DNA of 20,320 bases from the NCBI GenBank assembly GCA_964580815.1, contig CAZOLY010000043.1, positions 1-20,320 of the forward strand, given 5' to 3'. Positions 1 through 6,847 of the stretch are shown here, in pieces; positions within the stretch are counted from its first letter, which is position 1; every line of letters begins with the position of its first letter. The position numbers were made by a program, and so were the translations under genes. Source of the DNA: G020354785 sp964580815 (GTDB taxonomy: Bacteria; Bacteroidota; Bacteroidia; Bacteroidales; UBA10428). The notes under the pieces were generated by a model. It was not told where the DNA came from, did no database searches, and was given only the letters and a program-made list of their open reading frames with translations.

Positions 1-486
1 ATCCTTTTCCAGGTTAAAATATTCATTTAAAGGCATACCCGACGGCGCGTCATTATCCAGTATCATTATGCCATCATGACTGGAACCCATTCCTATCTCA
101 TCTTCTGCACAAATCATACCCTCCGAAATAATACCTTTAATTTTTGTTTCTTTTATCCTGTAACTTTCATCATCCTTATGCAAAGTGGTTCCCGGCTTTG
201 CCACAATAACCTTCTGTCCCTTTTTAACATTGGGTGCTCCACAGACAATATTCAGTATTGTATTTGCCCCGACATCGACTGTCGTAACATATAGTCGGTC
301 TGCACCAGGGTGCTTATCACAGGATCTGACCTCACCAATGACAAGTCCTTCAAGTCCCCCCTTGACCTTTTCAAAGGTCTCTGTACCTTCAACCTCAAGT
401 CCGATATCAGTCAGTATTGTAGCAACTTCTTTAGGATCCAAATCTATTTTCAGATATTCTTTCAGCCAGCTATAGGAAATCTTCAT
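1..486 (-). CDS. pheT: Phenylalanine--tRNA ligase beta subunit, N-terminal part (partial)
   Basis: The reading frame opens with ATG at 486-484 and stays open for 162 codons to the left edge, so only the N-terminal fifth of a roughly 800-residue protein is present. With PheS it forms the heterotetramer that charges tRNA-Phe in the cytoplasm. The start MKISYSWLKEYL is typical of bacterial PheT. From about residue 40 to 150 there is an EMAP/Trbp111-type tRNA-binding OB fold, with GEVRSCDKHPGADRL (51-65), VCGAPNV (81-87) and a SEGMICAEDEIGMG segment (121-134). This is an appended tRNA-binding domain, not the catalytic core. No frameshift is visible. The gene diverges from surE, with about 170 bp between the two starts. 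Identification is secure for the part seen. Confidence 0.95.
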   Translation of the reverse strand, partial: MKISYSWLKEYLKIDLDPKEVATILTDIGLEVEGTETFEKVKGGLEGLVIGEVRSCDKHPGADRLYVTTVDVGANTILNIVCGAPNVKKGQKVIVAKPGTTLHKDDESYRIKETKIKGIISEGMICAEDEIGMGSSHDGIMILDNDAPSGMPLNEYFNLEKD

Positions 487-517
487 TTTAAATTAATTGA
501 AAGTGATGATAATATAA

Positions 518-525
518 CAAAAATA
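518..525 (-). promoter_or_regulatory. Candidate -7 box for pheT
   Basis: Read on the minus strand this is TATTTTTG, an exact match to the Bacteroidota -7 consensus TAnnTTTG, about 32 bp upstream of the pheT ATG. I see no TTG at the expected -33 position, so this is a half-supported promoter in AT-rich DNA. Confidence 0.35.
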
Positions 526-600
526 AAAAAATTTAACATCTCTAATGTGCGAAGAATTACTTTTAATCAACATAAATGAATTATTAAATCCCATAAGACT

Positions 601-631
601 GTTGTGTCCAAATATTTATTAAATATCTTTG
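601..631 (+). promoter_or_regulatory. Bacteroidota-type promoter for the surE operon
   Basis: GTTG at 601-604 (consensus TTTG) is followed by exactly 19 bp and then TATCTTTG at 624-631, a perfect TAnnTTTG. Transcription would start around 637-640, giving a short leader before the GTG at 656. It is well placed to drive surE, the small membrane gene, lpxB and the SpoIID-like gene. Not experimentally supported. Confidence 0.6.
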
Positions 632-655
632 TACTCTTTTAAATGGGTAAATACC

Positions 656-1438
656 GTGTCAAAGAAAAAAGAACTGTTAATACTTTTAACAAATGATGAC
701 GGCGTTGAAGCAAAAGGATTAAAATCTTTAATAAATGTTGTATCCCAATTCGGGAAAATTGTTGTAGTATCACCGCTGGACGGCAATTCAGGAATGTCTC
801 ATGCAATAACTGTCAAAGTGCCACTGCGGGTGAAAAAAATCAGGGAAAAACGCGGCATAACGGTCTATGGTTGTGATGGCACACCTGTCGATTGTGTCAA
901 GATAGCTTTTAATCTGATACTGGACAGAAAGCCTGATTTGCTGGTAGCCGGCATTAATCATGGATCAAACACTTCATCAAGCATATTTTATTCAGGAACA
1001 ATGGGAGCAGCTCTGGAAGGTTGTATCAATAAAATACCATCCATAGGCATTTCCCTTATTAGTCACGATCCGGATGCTGACTTAAGCGCAACTGAGTTCT
1101 ACAGTAAACGGATAATAGAAAAGGTAATAGCTAATGGTTTACCCGAATCGATTTGTCTGAATGTAAATGTACCCAAAACTGACCTTGGACAAATAAAGGG
1201 TATTAAAGTCTGCAGGCAAAATAAAGGTTACTGGCAGGAAGAATTTGACACAAGAACTGATCCGCAGGGCAAAAAATATTACTGGCTTACGGGCAAGTTT
1301 TTTAATACTGAGCCGGAAGCATCAGATACCGATGAATGGGCATTAAAAAACAACTATGTATCTGTCGTGCCAATACATGTTGATCTTACCTGCTATGATA
1401 CTCTCAAAAAAATAAAAAACTGGAATTTCAACAAATGA
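656..1438 (+). CDS. surE: 5'/3'-nucleotidase SurE
   Basis: SurE is a metal-dependent phosphatase that dephosphorylates nucleoside 5'- and 3'-monophosphates, a cytoplasmic stress and survival enzyme. Counting from the GTG at 656 the product has 260 residues, normal for the family. The N-terminal TNDDG motif supplies metal ligands Asp14 and Asp15; Ser45 (in LDGNSGMSH) and Asn101 (in GINHGSN) complete the metal site, with the same Asp-to-Ser spacing of 30 as in E. coli SurE. The frame extends upstream to a TTG at 629, but that codon lies inside the -7 promoter box, so GTG 656 (protein starting MSKKKELLILLTNDDG) is preferred. The stop codon overlaps the next gene's ATG (ATGA), indicating translational coupling. 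Confidence 0.93.
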   Translation: MSKKKELLILLTNDDGVEAKGLKSLINVVSQFGKIVVVSPLDGNSGMSHAITVKVPLRVKKIREKRGITVYGCDGTPVDCVKIAFNLILDRKPDLLVAGINHGSNTSSSIFYSGTMGAALEGCINKIPSIGISLISHDPDADLSATEFYSKRIIEKVIANGLPESICLNVNVPKTDLGQIKGIKVCRQNKGYWQEEFDTRTDPQGKKYYWLTGKFFNTEPEASDTDEWALKNNYVSVVPIHVDLTCYDTLKKIKNWNFNK

Positions 1439-1731
1439 ATAAAAGAATAAACTCTTTAACTTCCGGTGTGTTAATCGGACTAATTATACCCATTTTATTT
1501 TACATGATATTTTATTATGCAAAATTTAAAAACCTGAATTTTATCAGTTATTATAAAGATATATATCTGGGCACTTTACTTCCGTTGCTAATAAGCCGTT
1601 GTGTTTTGCCAAATCTCTTATTATTTTTTATATTTAACTGGTTTGACTGGGAAAAAGCGGCCAAGGGAATATTTATAGCCACTCTTGGACTCACAATCAT
1701 GTTGTTTGCTTTAAAGCTTATTTTTTACTAA
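1435..1731 (+). CDS. Small hydrophobic membrane protein between surE and lpxB
   Basis: I do not recognise a named family for this 98-residue protein. It has three likely membrane-spanning segments, at about residues 8-29, 44-69 and 77-97, and a basic N-terminus (MNKR). A KFK pair and a Tyr/Lys-rich stretch lie between the first two segments, and FDWEKAAK lies before the third. The start ATG overlaps the surE stop by ATGA, and lpxB begins 9 bp after the stop, so it is almost certainly co-translated with both. Its position in a lipid A gene context suggests an inner-membrane accessory role, but that is inference. It contains no cysteine pairs or enzyme motifs apart from one isolated Cys in the second segment. 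It is a real gene given its spacing and hydrophobic pattern; the function is unknown. Confidence 0.8.
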   Translation: MNKRINSLTSGVLIGLIIPILFYMIFYYAKFKNLNFISYYKDIYLGTLLPLLISRCVLPNLLLFFIFNWFDWEKAAKGIFIATLGLTIMLFALKLIFY

Positions 1732-1740
1732 CCGGTACCG

Positions 1741-2871
1741 ATGAAGTATTATATTATTGCAGGTGAAGCATCAGGAGATATGCATGGCGCAAACCTGATG
1801 AAAAATATCATAAAACATGATGCTGAAGCAGATTTCAGGTTCTTTGGCGGTGATATGATGAATAGCGCAGGGGGTACACTTGTCAGGCATTACAGCGATT
1901 TATCCTTCATGGGAATATGGGAAGTACTGAAGAATATTGGCAAAATTTCCAGGAATGTGCTGTTTTGTAAGAGAGATATTAAAAGTTTTAATCCCGATGT
2001 TATAATATTGATTGACTATGCCGGATTTAACCTTCGCATTGCAAAATTTGCCAAAGCCAATAATTTAAAAGTGTATTATTATATTTTGCCCAAATTATGG
2101 GCCTGGGGCAAGTCAAGAGCAAAAAAAATCAGAAAGTATGTCGATAAGCGTTTTGTTATATTTCCGTTTGAAGTAAGCTTTTATGATCATCTGGACATTA
2201 ATGTTGAGTTTTACGGCAATCCGCTTGTTGACGAAATAGAAGACTTTAAAACACGTATGCCCTCATTAAGAGATTTCAGAAATATTAACAGGCTTTCGGA
2301 TAAGCCAGTTATTGCATTGCTGGCAGGAAGCAGGGAGCAGGAAATCGACAGGTGTCTTCCTGAAATGATCGCTGTAACAAAATACTATCCCGGTTATCAA
2401 TTTGTTGTTGCCGGTGCACTGTCCATAAAGGAAGAATATTATAACAAATTTTTAAATAAAACAGGCATTAAGCTTGTTCATAACCGGACTTACCAGCTGT
2501 TAACACAATCGGCAGCTGCAGTAGTGACATCAGGTACTGCCACGCTTGAAACAGCATTGTTTAATGTACCCCAGGTAGTAATATATAAGACAAGCGGCTT
2601 TAATTATTACTTTGGCCAGATACTGGTGCTGCTTAAAATAATCCATGTTAAGTTTTTCTCGTTGGTTAATATTATTCTGGATAAGGAAGCAGTGAAGGAA
2701 TTGCTGCAATTCAGGCTTGCTGATAAAATTAAACCCGAGCTCGATAAAATTCTCTTTAATAAGAATTACAGGGATGAAATGGTGAAAAACTATGCGGAAT
2801 TAAGGATTATCATAGGAAAGCCTGAAGCATCACGACATATTGCGGCAAGAATAGTAAGCTCACTTGTCTGA
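1741..2871 (+). CDS. lpxB: Lipid-A-disaccharide synthase
   Basis: LpxB is a GT19 glycosyltransferase that joins UDP-2,3-diacylglucosamine and lipid X to make the tetra-acyl disaccharide-1-phosphate of lipid A, working at the cytoplasmic face of the inner membrane. The 376-residue length is normal. Visible signatures are GEASGD (8-13), IDYAGFN (92-98), PKLWAWG (118-124) followed by basic residues, PFEVSFY (143-149), GNPLVD (160-165, the usual GHPL site with Asn for His), AGSREQEI (196-203) and TSGTATLE (264-271) in the nucleotide-sugar-binding C-terminal half. ATG is chosen because it sits directly after a GC-rich CGGTACCG palindrome, 9 bp past the previous stop. It shows that the organism makes lipopolysaccharide or lipooligosaccharide. 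Confidence 0.95.
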   Translation: MKYYIIAGEASGDMHGANLMKNIIKHDAEADFRFFGGDMMNSAGGTLVRHYSDLSFMGIWEVLKNIGKISRNVLFCKRDIKSFNPDVIILIDYAGFNLRIAKFAKANNLKVYYYILPKLWAWGKSRAKKIRKYVDKRFVIFPFEVSFYDHLDINVEFYGNPLVDEIEDFKTRMPSLRDFRNINRLSDKPVIALLAGSREQEIDRCLPEMIAVTKYYPGYQFVVAGALSIKEEYYNKFLNKTGIKLVHNRTYQLLTQSAAAVVTSGTATLETALFNVPQVVIYKTSGFNYYFGQILVLLKIIHVKFFSLVNIILDKEAVKELLQFRLADKIKPELDKILFNKNYRDEMVKNYAELRIIIGKPEASRHIAARIVSSLV

Positions 2872-2894
2872 AAATATTCTTTAAAACTAGTGCT

Positions 2895-4043
2895 GTGTTG
2901 CAAAAAGTCATTATTATTCTTTTCCTGGTTACTATAAATGTTAAAGGCAGTTTTGCACAGAAATTAAACGTTGCCCTTTTCTATGAAAATAGAATAAAAA
3001 CCGCTATTTTTTCTGTCATCTCAGGTAAGTATGATATTACAGGTGATGGAAAACTGATTAAGAGGTCTGCATCCCCGGAAATTTATTTAATCTCTTCAGA
3101 AAATGATTTGCTATCAATAAGAAACAGCGAAAAATCGTTCGGACAGTATGAAAAAATTGAGTTCACTGCCGTGGATACTTCCGGCATTTTTAAACTTAAA
3201 CCTGAAGATCCATCTATGAATTCAAGGGAATATGACGACGACCTGGCAATAGTTACCCAAAACGGGTATCTGCAACTGATAAACAAAATAAATATTGAAA
3301 AATATATCAGAGGTGTTATTGAAACAGAGGGCGGTTCATCTGCGCCGATAGAATTTTATAAAGCCCAGGCTATACTTATAAGGACATATGCCATCAAAAA
3401 TATGTACAGGCATTCGGGTAGCGGTTACAGTCTGTGTGATGCCACACACTGCCAGGCATATAAAGGAAAAAGCAGGCTTAATAACCTGATATATCAGGCT
3501 GCGGAAAAAACAAAAGGGATGGTGCTGGCAGATAAAAACAATAACCTTATAACAACACCCTATCATTCCAATTGCGGAGGAATGACCAGCAGCGCATCCG
3601 ATGTGTGGCAAAAAAATCTGCCATACCTCGCTGCAGTTAAGGATCCTTTCTGCTTACAAGGCAATAACGCCAGGTGGATCAGGAAAATTTCGGTACCGGA
3701 CTGGGAGCAGTATTTAAGGAAAATTGGGATCAATATAAAAAATATATATTCCTGTGATTATACGTTCAATCAGCCAGCAAGAAAAAAGTATTATCATTTT
3801 GAGAGCCAGCAAATACCATTAACCAGAATAAGGGATGACTGGAGTCTGAAGTCGACTTATTTTTCAATTAAGCGGGATGGCGATACTCTGATTTTTGAAG
3901 GCAAGGGATTTGGTCATGGTGTCGGCCTATGCCAGGAAGGAGCTATGGAGATGGCCAGGGTCGGTTATACATACACTGACATTTTACATTTTTATTTCCG
4001 TAATGTACGTATTGTTTATTATGATGATATGAAGAGCCGTTAA
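2895..4043 (+). CDS. SpoIID/LytB-domain secreted protein, putative lytic transglycosylase
   Basis: A 382-residue SpoIID/LytB family protein. SpoIID of spore formers is a lytic transglycosylase acting on peptidoglycan strands stripped of stem peptides; this Gram-negative homologue is presumably exported to act on cell-wall glycan. A signal peptide covers residues 1-21 (hydrophobic stretch, cleavage after SFA). The domain shows VIETEGGSSAPIEFYKAQA (141-159), in which Glu145 aligns with the SpoIID catalytic glutamate, CDATHCQAYKG (181-191), HSNCGG (224-229) with SASDVW, and GFGHGVGLCQEGA (338-350). His173, Cys181 and Cys186 resemble the zinc-binding His/Cys set reported for clostridial SpoIID. 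The start is GTG at 2895, or possibly TTG at 2898, since no ATG precedes the signal sequence. It lies 23 bp after lpxB and is likely in that operon. Confidence 0.88.
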   Translation: MLQKVIIILFLVTINVKGSFAQKLNVALFYENRIKTAIFSVISGKYDITGDGKLIKRSASPEIYLISSENDLLSIRNSEKSFGQYEKIEFTAVDTSGIFKLKPEDPSMNSREYDDDLAIVTQNGYLQLINKINIEKYIRGVIETEGGSSAPIEFYKAQAILIRTYAIKNMYRHSGSGYSLCDATHCQAYKGKSRLNNLIYQAAEKTKGMVLADKNNNLITTPYHSNCGGMTSSASDVWQKNLPYLAAVKDPFCLQGNNARWIRKISVPDWEQYLRKIGINIKNIYSCDYTFNQPARKKYYHFESQQIPLTRIRDDWSLKSTYFSIKRDGDTLIFEGKGFGHGVGLCQEGAMEMARVGYTYTDILHFYFRNVRIVYYDDMKSR

Positions 4044-4774
4044 CCGGCCTTAATTAATTTGCCTGAAGACCTCTTCTCCATTATTTCCACAAGTGCGGGA
4101 TTCCCTGAATAATAGATATTGCCGGGTCCCCATATCCAGACACGCAGATGCTCCGTCACATTGATATATACATCGCCTGTCGTTTTCAGGTATATGTCTG
4201 CCCTTTCTGATACCAGCTCCGCTGCATCTACCGAGGAGCCATAGTTGACATAAAATCTGCTTTTGCCGGCCTTACCCCTGAATTTAAATAGCCCGAGCGT
4301 GGAATATGAATCATCAAACCTGAAGTAGCTGCAGTTTAATATCAGATCAGACTCACCTATTTCGCCAATGGCAAAATACTGCAAAGTATCGCATCTTATA
4401 GTATCATTCGAGATTACATTAACAGGTGCACGAGTGACAAGATGTTCCAGCTCCTTAAAATAAACGGACAATGTTAGCTTATCATAATCCCTGAGCCAGT
4501 TACATCTTAGTGAGTTTTCAATTAGCAGTGTATCGTCCCGTACAATGGTTTTAACATGTGGTAACAGGTATTCACCCCCCTCCATAACCATCTTATGAGT
4601 AGTATCCTGTATCAATATTATGTTAAATATATCACTTACCCGGATAGCATTAAAATCCTCCAGCAGTATTTCCTGTATTTCAATATCACCTTTGCCTGTA
4701 AAACAATCTGATGATTTTTTTTCACAGGAATAAAAAAATAAAAGAGCAATTACTACTGTTATAAATCCCTTCAT
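4040..4774 (-). CDS. Head GIN domain (DUF2807) lipoprotein
   Basis: A 244-residue predicted lipoprotein. The 16-residue signal peptide ends in a lipobox-like FFYSC, with Cys17 as the lipidated residue. Residues about 30-215 match the head GIN (DUF2807) pattern: an opening acidic-hydrophobic strand with DFNAIRVSDIFNIIL, then repeated short beta strands with regularly spaced turns (EHLVTRAPVNV, SDLILNCS, GKSRFYVNYGSSVDAAEL, GDVYINV) that build a right-handed beta-helix-like fold. Such proteins are widespread in Bacteroidota and are often annotated as putative adhesins, but their ligand is unknown. It starts 21 bp after the PagL-like gene and is probably co-transcribed. Its TAA interlocks with the TAA of the convergent SpoIID-like gene in the 4-bp TTAA at 4040-4043. 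Confidence 0.82.
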   Translation of the reverse strand: MKGFITVVIALLFFYSCEKKSSDCFTGKGDIEIQEILLEDFNAIRVSDIFNIILIQDTTHKMVMEGGEYLLPHVKTIVRDDTLLIENSLRCNWLRDYDKLTLSVYFKELEHLVTRAPVNVISNDTIRCDTLQYFAIGEIGESDLILNCSYFRFDDSYSTLGLFKFRGKAGKSRFYVNYGSSVDAAELVSERADIYLKTTGDVYINVTEHLRVWIWGPGNIYYSGNPALVEIMEKRSSGKLIKAG

Positions 4775-4795
4775 AATTGTTTAATACTATGTTAA

Positions 4796-5902
4796 CTACC
4801 AGTAATACCCTACCCCCCATTCAACGAAATCGGCTTTGGCTTTATGGGCCTTAAGGGAAATGTTTAACAAGACATGACTGGTAAGCTTATATTTGAGTGC
4901 AAGGCGGCTGTAAAAAAGAGATAAATCGGTATACTTTGAATAAAGGTAGCGGCCTATATAAATAGTCATCAAAATCCTGTTATAAATTAATGTATGCGAA
5001 CCGTGCAATCCGAATTTGAGAAGATTTGACAAATCCTTATTCAATTCTCCATCAACAGCCAGTGCTTCGCTTATAGACTGGTCGTAAAACAAATCCGCTC
5101 CAAGTCCGATTCTTCTCTTAAGGTTCAGATGTCTCTCATAATCAAATGATAATGACGAAATGAAATAGTGTGTATTATAAAGATTGTCGTAAACCTTGAC
5201 TCCGGCAGAATAAATAACACCAAAATAATTTCTTTTATAATCCCCGGGCAATTCCAGTACTATTCTTTCCCTGTTTGTATTATTTATCAGGTAACTTAAT
5301 CCGATTGAACCTGACAGCACATTTAACCCGTAATTGGGAGATTTTACCTTTCCGTTGGAACAATGTGTAAAGCCAAATTCTCCTAAAATTTCAAAATTTT
5401 CTGAAACCTGTATTTTAGTATCAAACCCCAGTCTGAAATATATATTCAAATTGGATCCTATAGCTGTGTTCAGGTAATTTTCATGAACATCAAATCTTCT
5501 GGTCAGATATGACATGCCGAATGAAATACGGTAATTCAATAAATTCTTGTTGTTGTCATTTCTGATCACAGGTATGTTCATGAATCCGTACAGGGCATGT
5601 ACTTTCCCAAGTACTTCGGGATTGCCGTAGTCAAAAAAAACATAGCCAATGCCGGTCCTTGGATTTCTGTAAAGTTGTTCCCATATATGTCTGCCGAAAG
5701 CAGGCCTGCTGACATTTATCTCAAATCCATACACATGCCTTTCGAGCAGGTACAATATTGATTTGTGATGAGGAATAATAAAGCCGTAATGAAATTTCGA
5801 ATCAACATAAACGTTCTTAAATATATTCTCTTTATCAGTTGCATAAGTTTCTGAAAGTATAACGAAAAGTATTGAATATAATATTACAGGTCTTAACTTC
5901 AT
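4796..5902 (-). CDS. PagL-like acyloxyacyl hydrolase (lipid A deacylase family)
   Basis: PagL enzymes are outer-membrane beta-barrels that remove the 3-O acyl chain of lipid A. This 368-residue protein has a signal peptide (cleavage near 21) and an N-terminal half with amphipathic beta strands. At 178-194 the motif FTHCSNGKVKSPNYGLN aligns with the PagL active-site strand: His180, Ser182 and Asn183 match the catalytic His, Ser and the neighbouring Asn. The position of the catalytic Glu in Pseudomonas PagL is Asn194 here. PagL itself is about 150-170 residues, so residues 210-368, also rich in beta strands and aromatic residues, are an added C-terminal half. The length seems usual for Bacteroidota members. 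The family call is fairly firm; lipid A as substrate is inference, supported only by nearby lpxB. Confidence 0.8.
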   Translation of the reverse strand: MKLRPVILYSILFVILSETYATDKENIFKNVYVDSKFHYGFIIPHHKSILYLLERHVYGFEINVSRPAFGRHIWEQLYRNPRTGIGYVFFDYGNPEVLGKVHALYGFMNIPVIRNDNNKNLLNYRISFGMSYLTRRFDVHENYLNTAIGSNLNIYFRLGFDTKIQVSENFEILGEFGFTHCSNGKVKSPNYGLNVLSGSIGLSYLINNTNRERIVLELPGDYKRNYFGVIYSAGVKVYDNLYNTHYFISSLSFDYERHLNLKRRIGLGADLFYDQSISEALAVDGELNKDLSNLLKFGLHGSHTLIYNRILMTIYIGRYLYSKYTDLSLFYSRLALKYKLTSHVLLNISLKAHKAKADFVEWGVGYYW

Positions 5903-5925
5903 TAAAAAACAGGCATTGTAAAAAA

Positions 5926-5933
5926 CAAATATA
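5926..5933 (-). promoter_or_regulatory. Candidate -7 box for the PagL-like/GIN gene pair
   Basis: Reads TATATTTG on the minus strand, an exact TAnnTTTG match, 24 bp upstream of the PagL-like start codon. No clear TTG occurs 19-21 bp further upstream, so support is partial. Confidence 0.35.
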
Positions 5934-5988
5934 AACGGATTTTTTCATTCTGTGTAAACATTATAAATAATCACACCATATATTCTAC

Positions 5989-6018
5989 ATCAATAATACT
6001 TATATTTGGATTATTGAT
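5989..6018 (+). promoter_or_regulatory. 9+9 bp dyad enclosing a candidate gldF -7 box
   Basis: ATCAATAAT (5989-5997) and ATTATTGAT (6010-6018) form a perfect inverted repeat with a 12-bp spacer, so the arm centres are 21 bp apart, two helical turns. The spacer contains TATATTTG (6001-6008), an exact Bacteroidota -7 box reading toward gldF. This is the layout of a repressor operator over a promoter. The arms are AT-rich, so coincidence is possible, and the -33 element is not obvious. Confidence 0.4.
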
Positions 6019-6095
6019 TTGGAATTAAGAAGTACTTATTTTAGAAACCTTTAGTTTAAAACACGGATTTAATATTTAAAATTCAGTCAAAGGAT

Positions 6096-6827
6096 ATGTT
6101 TTCATTATTTAAGATAGAAATAACCAGGTTCTTCAGTACTCTTACCGGTTATATAGTTATAGTGGGTTTTCTTCTTATTAACAGTCTTTATATGTGGATT
6201 TTCCCCGGTGAATTTAATATTCTCGATGCCGGCTATGCTACCATAGATACGTTATTTATAATCTCTCCCTGGGTTTTTTTATTCCTCATTCCTGCAATAA
6301 CCATGAAGATGTTTGCCGATGAAAAAAAAGCAGGGACCATGGACCTTTTATTAACGCGGCCCCTTAGTGACATGCAGATTGTCCTGGCAAAATACCTTGC
6401 TGCCATAGTACTGGTAGTCTTCTCATTAGTGCCCTGTTTAATCTATTTTCTTAGTGTTTCCCTGCTAGGTAATCCCCCGGGCAACATCGATGCTGCTGCC
6501 ACATGGGGTTCTTTCACCGGACTGGTATTTCTGGCTGCAGCCTATACGGGAATAGGCATTTTCTCTTCCTCACTTACAGATAATATGATTGTCTCCTTCC
6601 TTATTTCCGTATCTGTTTCTTTCCTTTTTTTTATTGGCTTTGATTATATAAGCTATATAGATGTCTTTGGCCGGGCCGGCACGTTTATTTTAAGCCTTAG
6701 TATCAATGAACATTACAAGTCAATCAGCAGAGGGGTAATTTACATAAAGGATATCATATACTTTATCTCGGTGGTCTCAATATTCCTGCTATTTACGAAG
6801 ACAGTCCTTAATAAAAGGCGCTGGTAA
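6096..6827 (+). CDS. gldF: ABC transporter permease GldF
   Basis: A 243-residue ABC-2 type permease matching GldF, which with GldA (ATPase) and GldG forms a complex needed for gliding in Flavobacterium; non-gliding relatives keep homologues of unclear role. About six membrane helices are visible, the first near 17-36. After the second helix comes the cytoplasmic coupling segment DEKKAGTMDLLLTRPLSD (75-92), the hallmark of this permease family, and the C-terminus ends in KRRW. The ATG is preceded by AAAGGA, a real Shine-Dalgarno-like sequence that is unusual for this window. gldG follows after 20 bp. No gldA-like ATPase gene is present, so the ATP-binding subunit must be encoded elsewhere. Length equals the family norm of about 241. 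Confidence 0.9.
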   Translation: MFSLFKIEITRFFSTLTGYIVIVGFLLINSLYMWIFPGEFNILDAGYATIDTLFIISPWVFLFLIPAITMKMFADEKKAGTMDLLLTRPLSDMQIVLAKYLAAIVLVVFSLVPCLIYFLSVSLLGNPPGNIDAAATWGSFTGLVFLAAAYTGIGIFSSSLTDNMIVSFLISVSVSFLFFIGFDYISYIDVFGRAGTFILSLSINEHYKSISRGVIYIKDIIYFISVVSIFLLFTKTVLNKRRW

Positions 6828-6847
6828 TTTTTTATAACAGTAAAATA

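Noticed and set aside
76..579. Overlapping plus-strand open frames across the left end
   Set aside because: They lie antisense to a clearly conserved pheT reading frame on the minus strand and contain low-complexity, cysteine- and serine-rich translations with no family resemblance.
1733..1740. CGGTACCG palindrome just before the lpxB start codon
   Set aside because: It is GC-rich for its surroundings but only 8 bp and in a within-operon gap; insufficient to claim a regulatory site.
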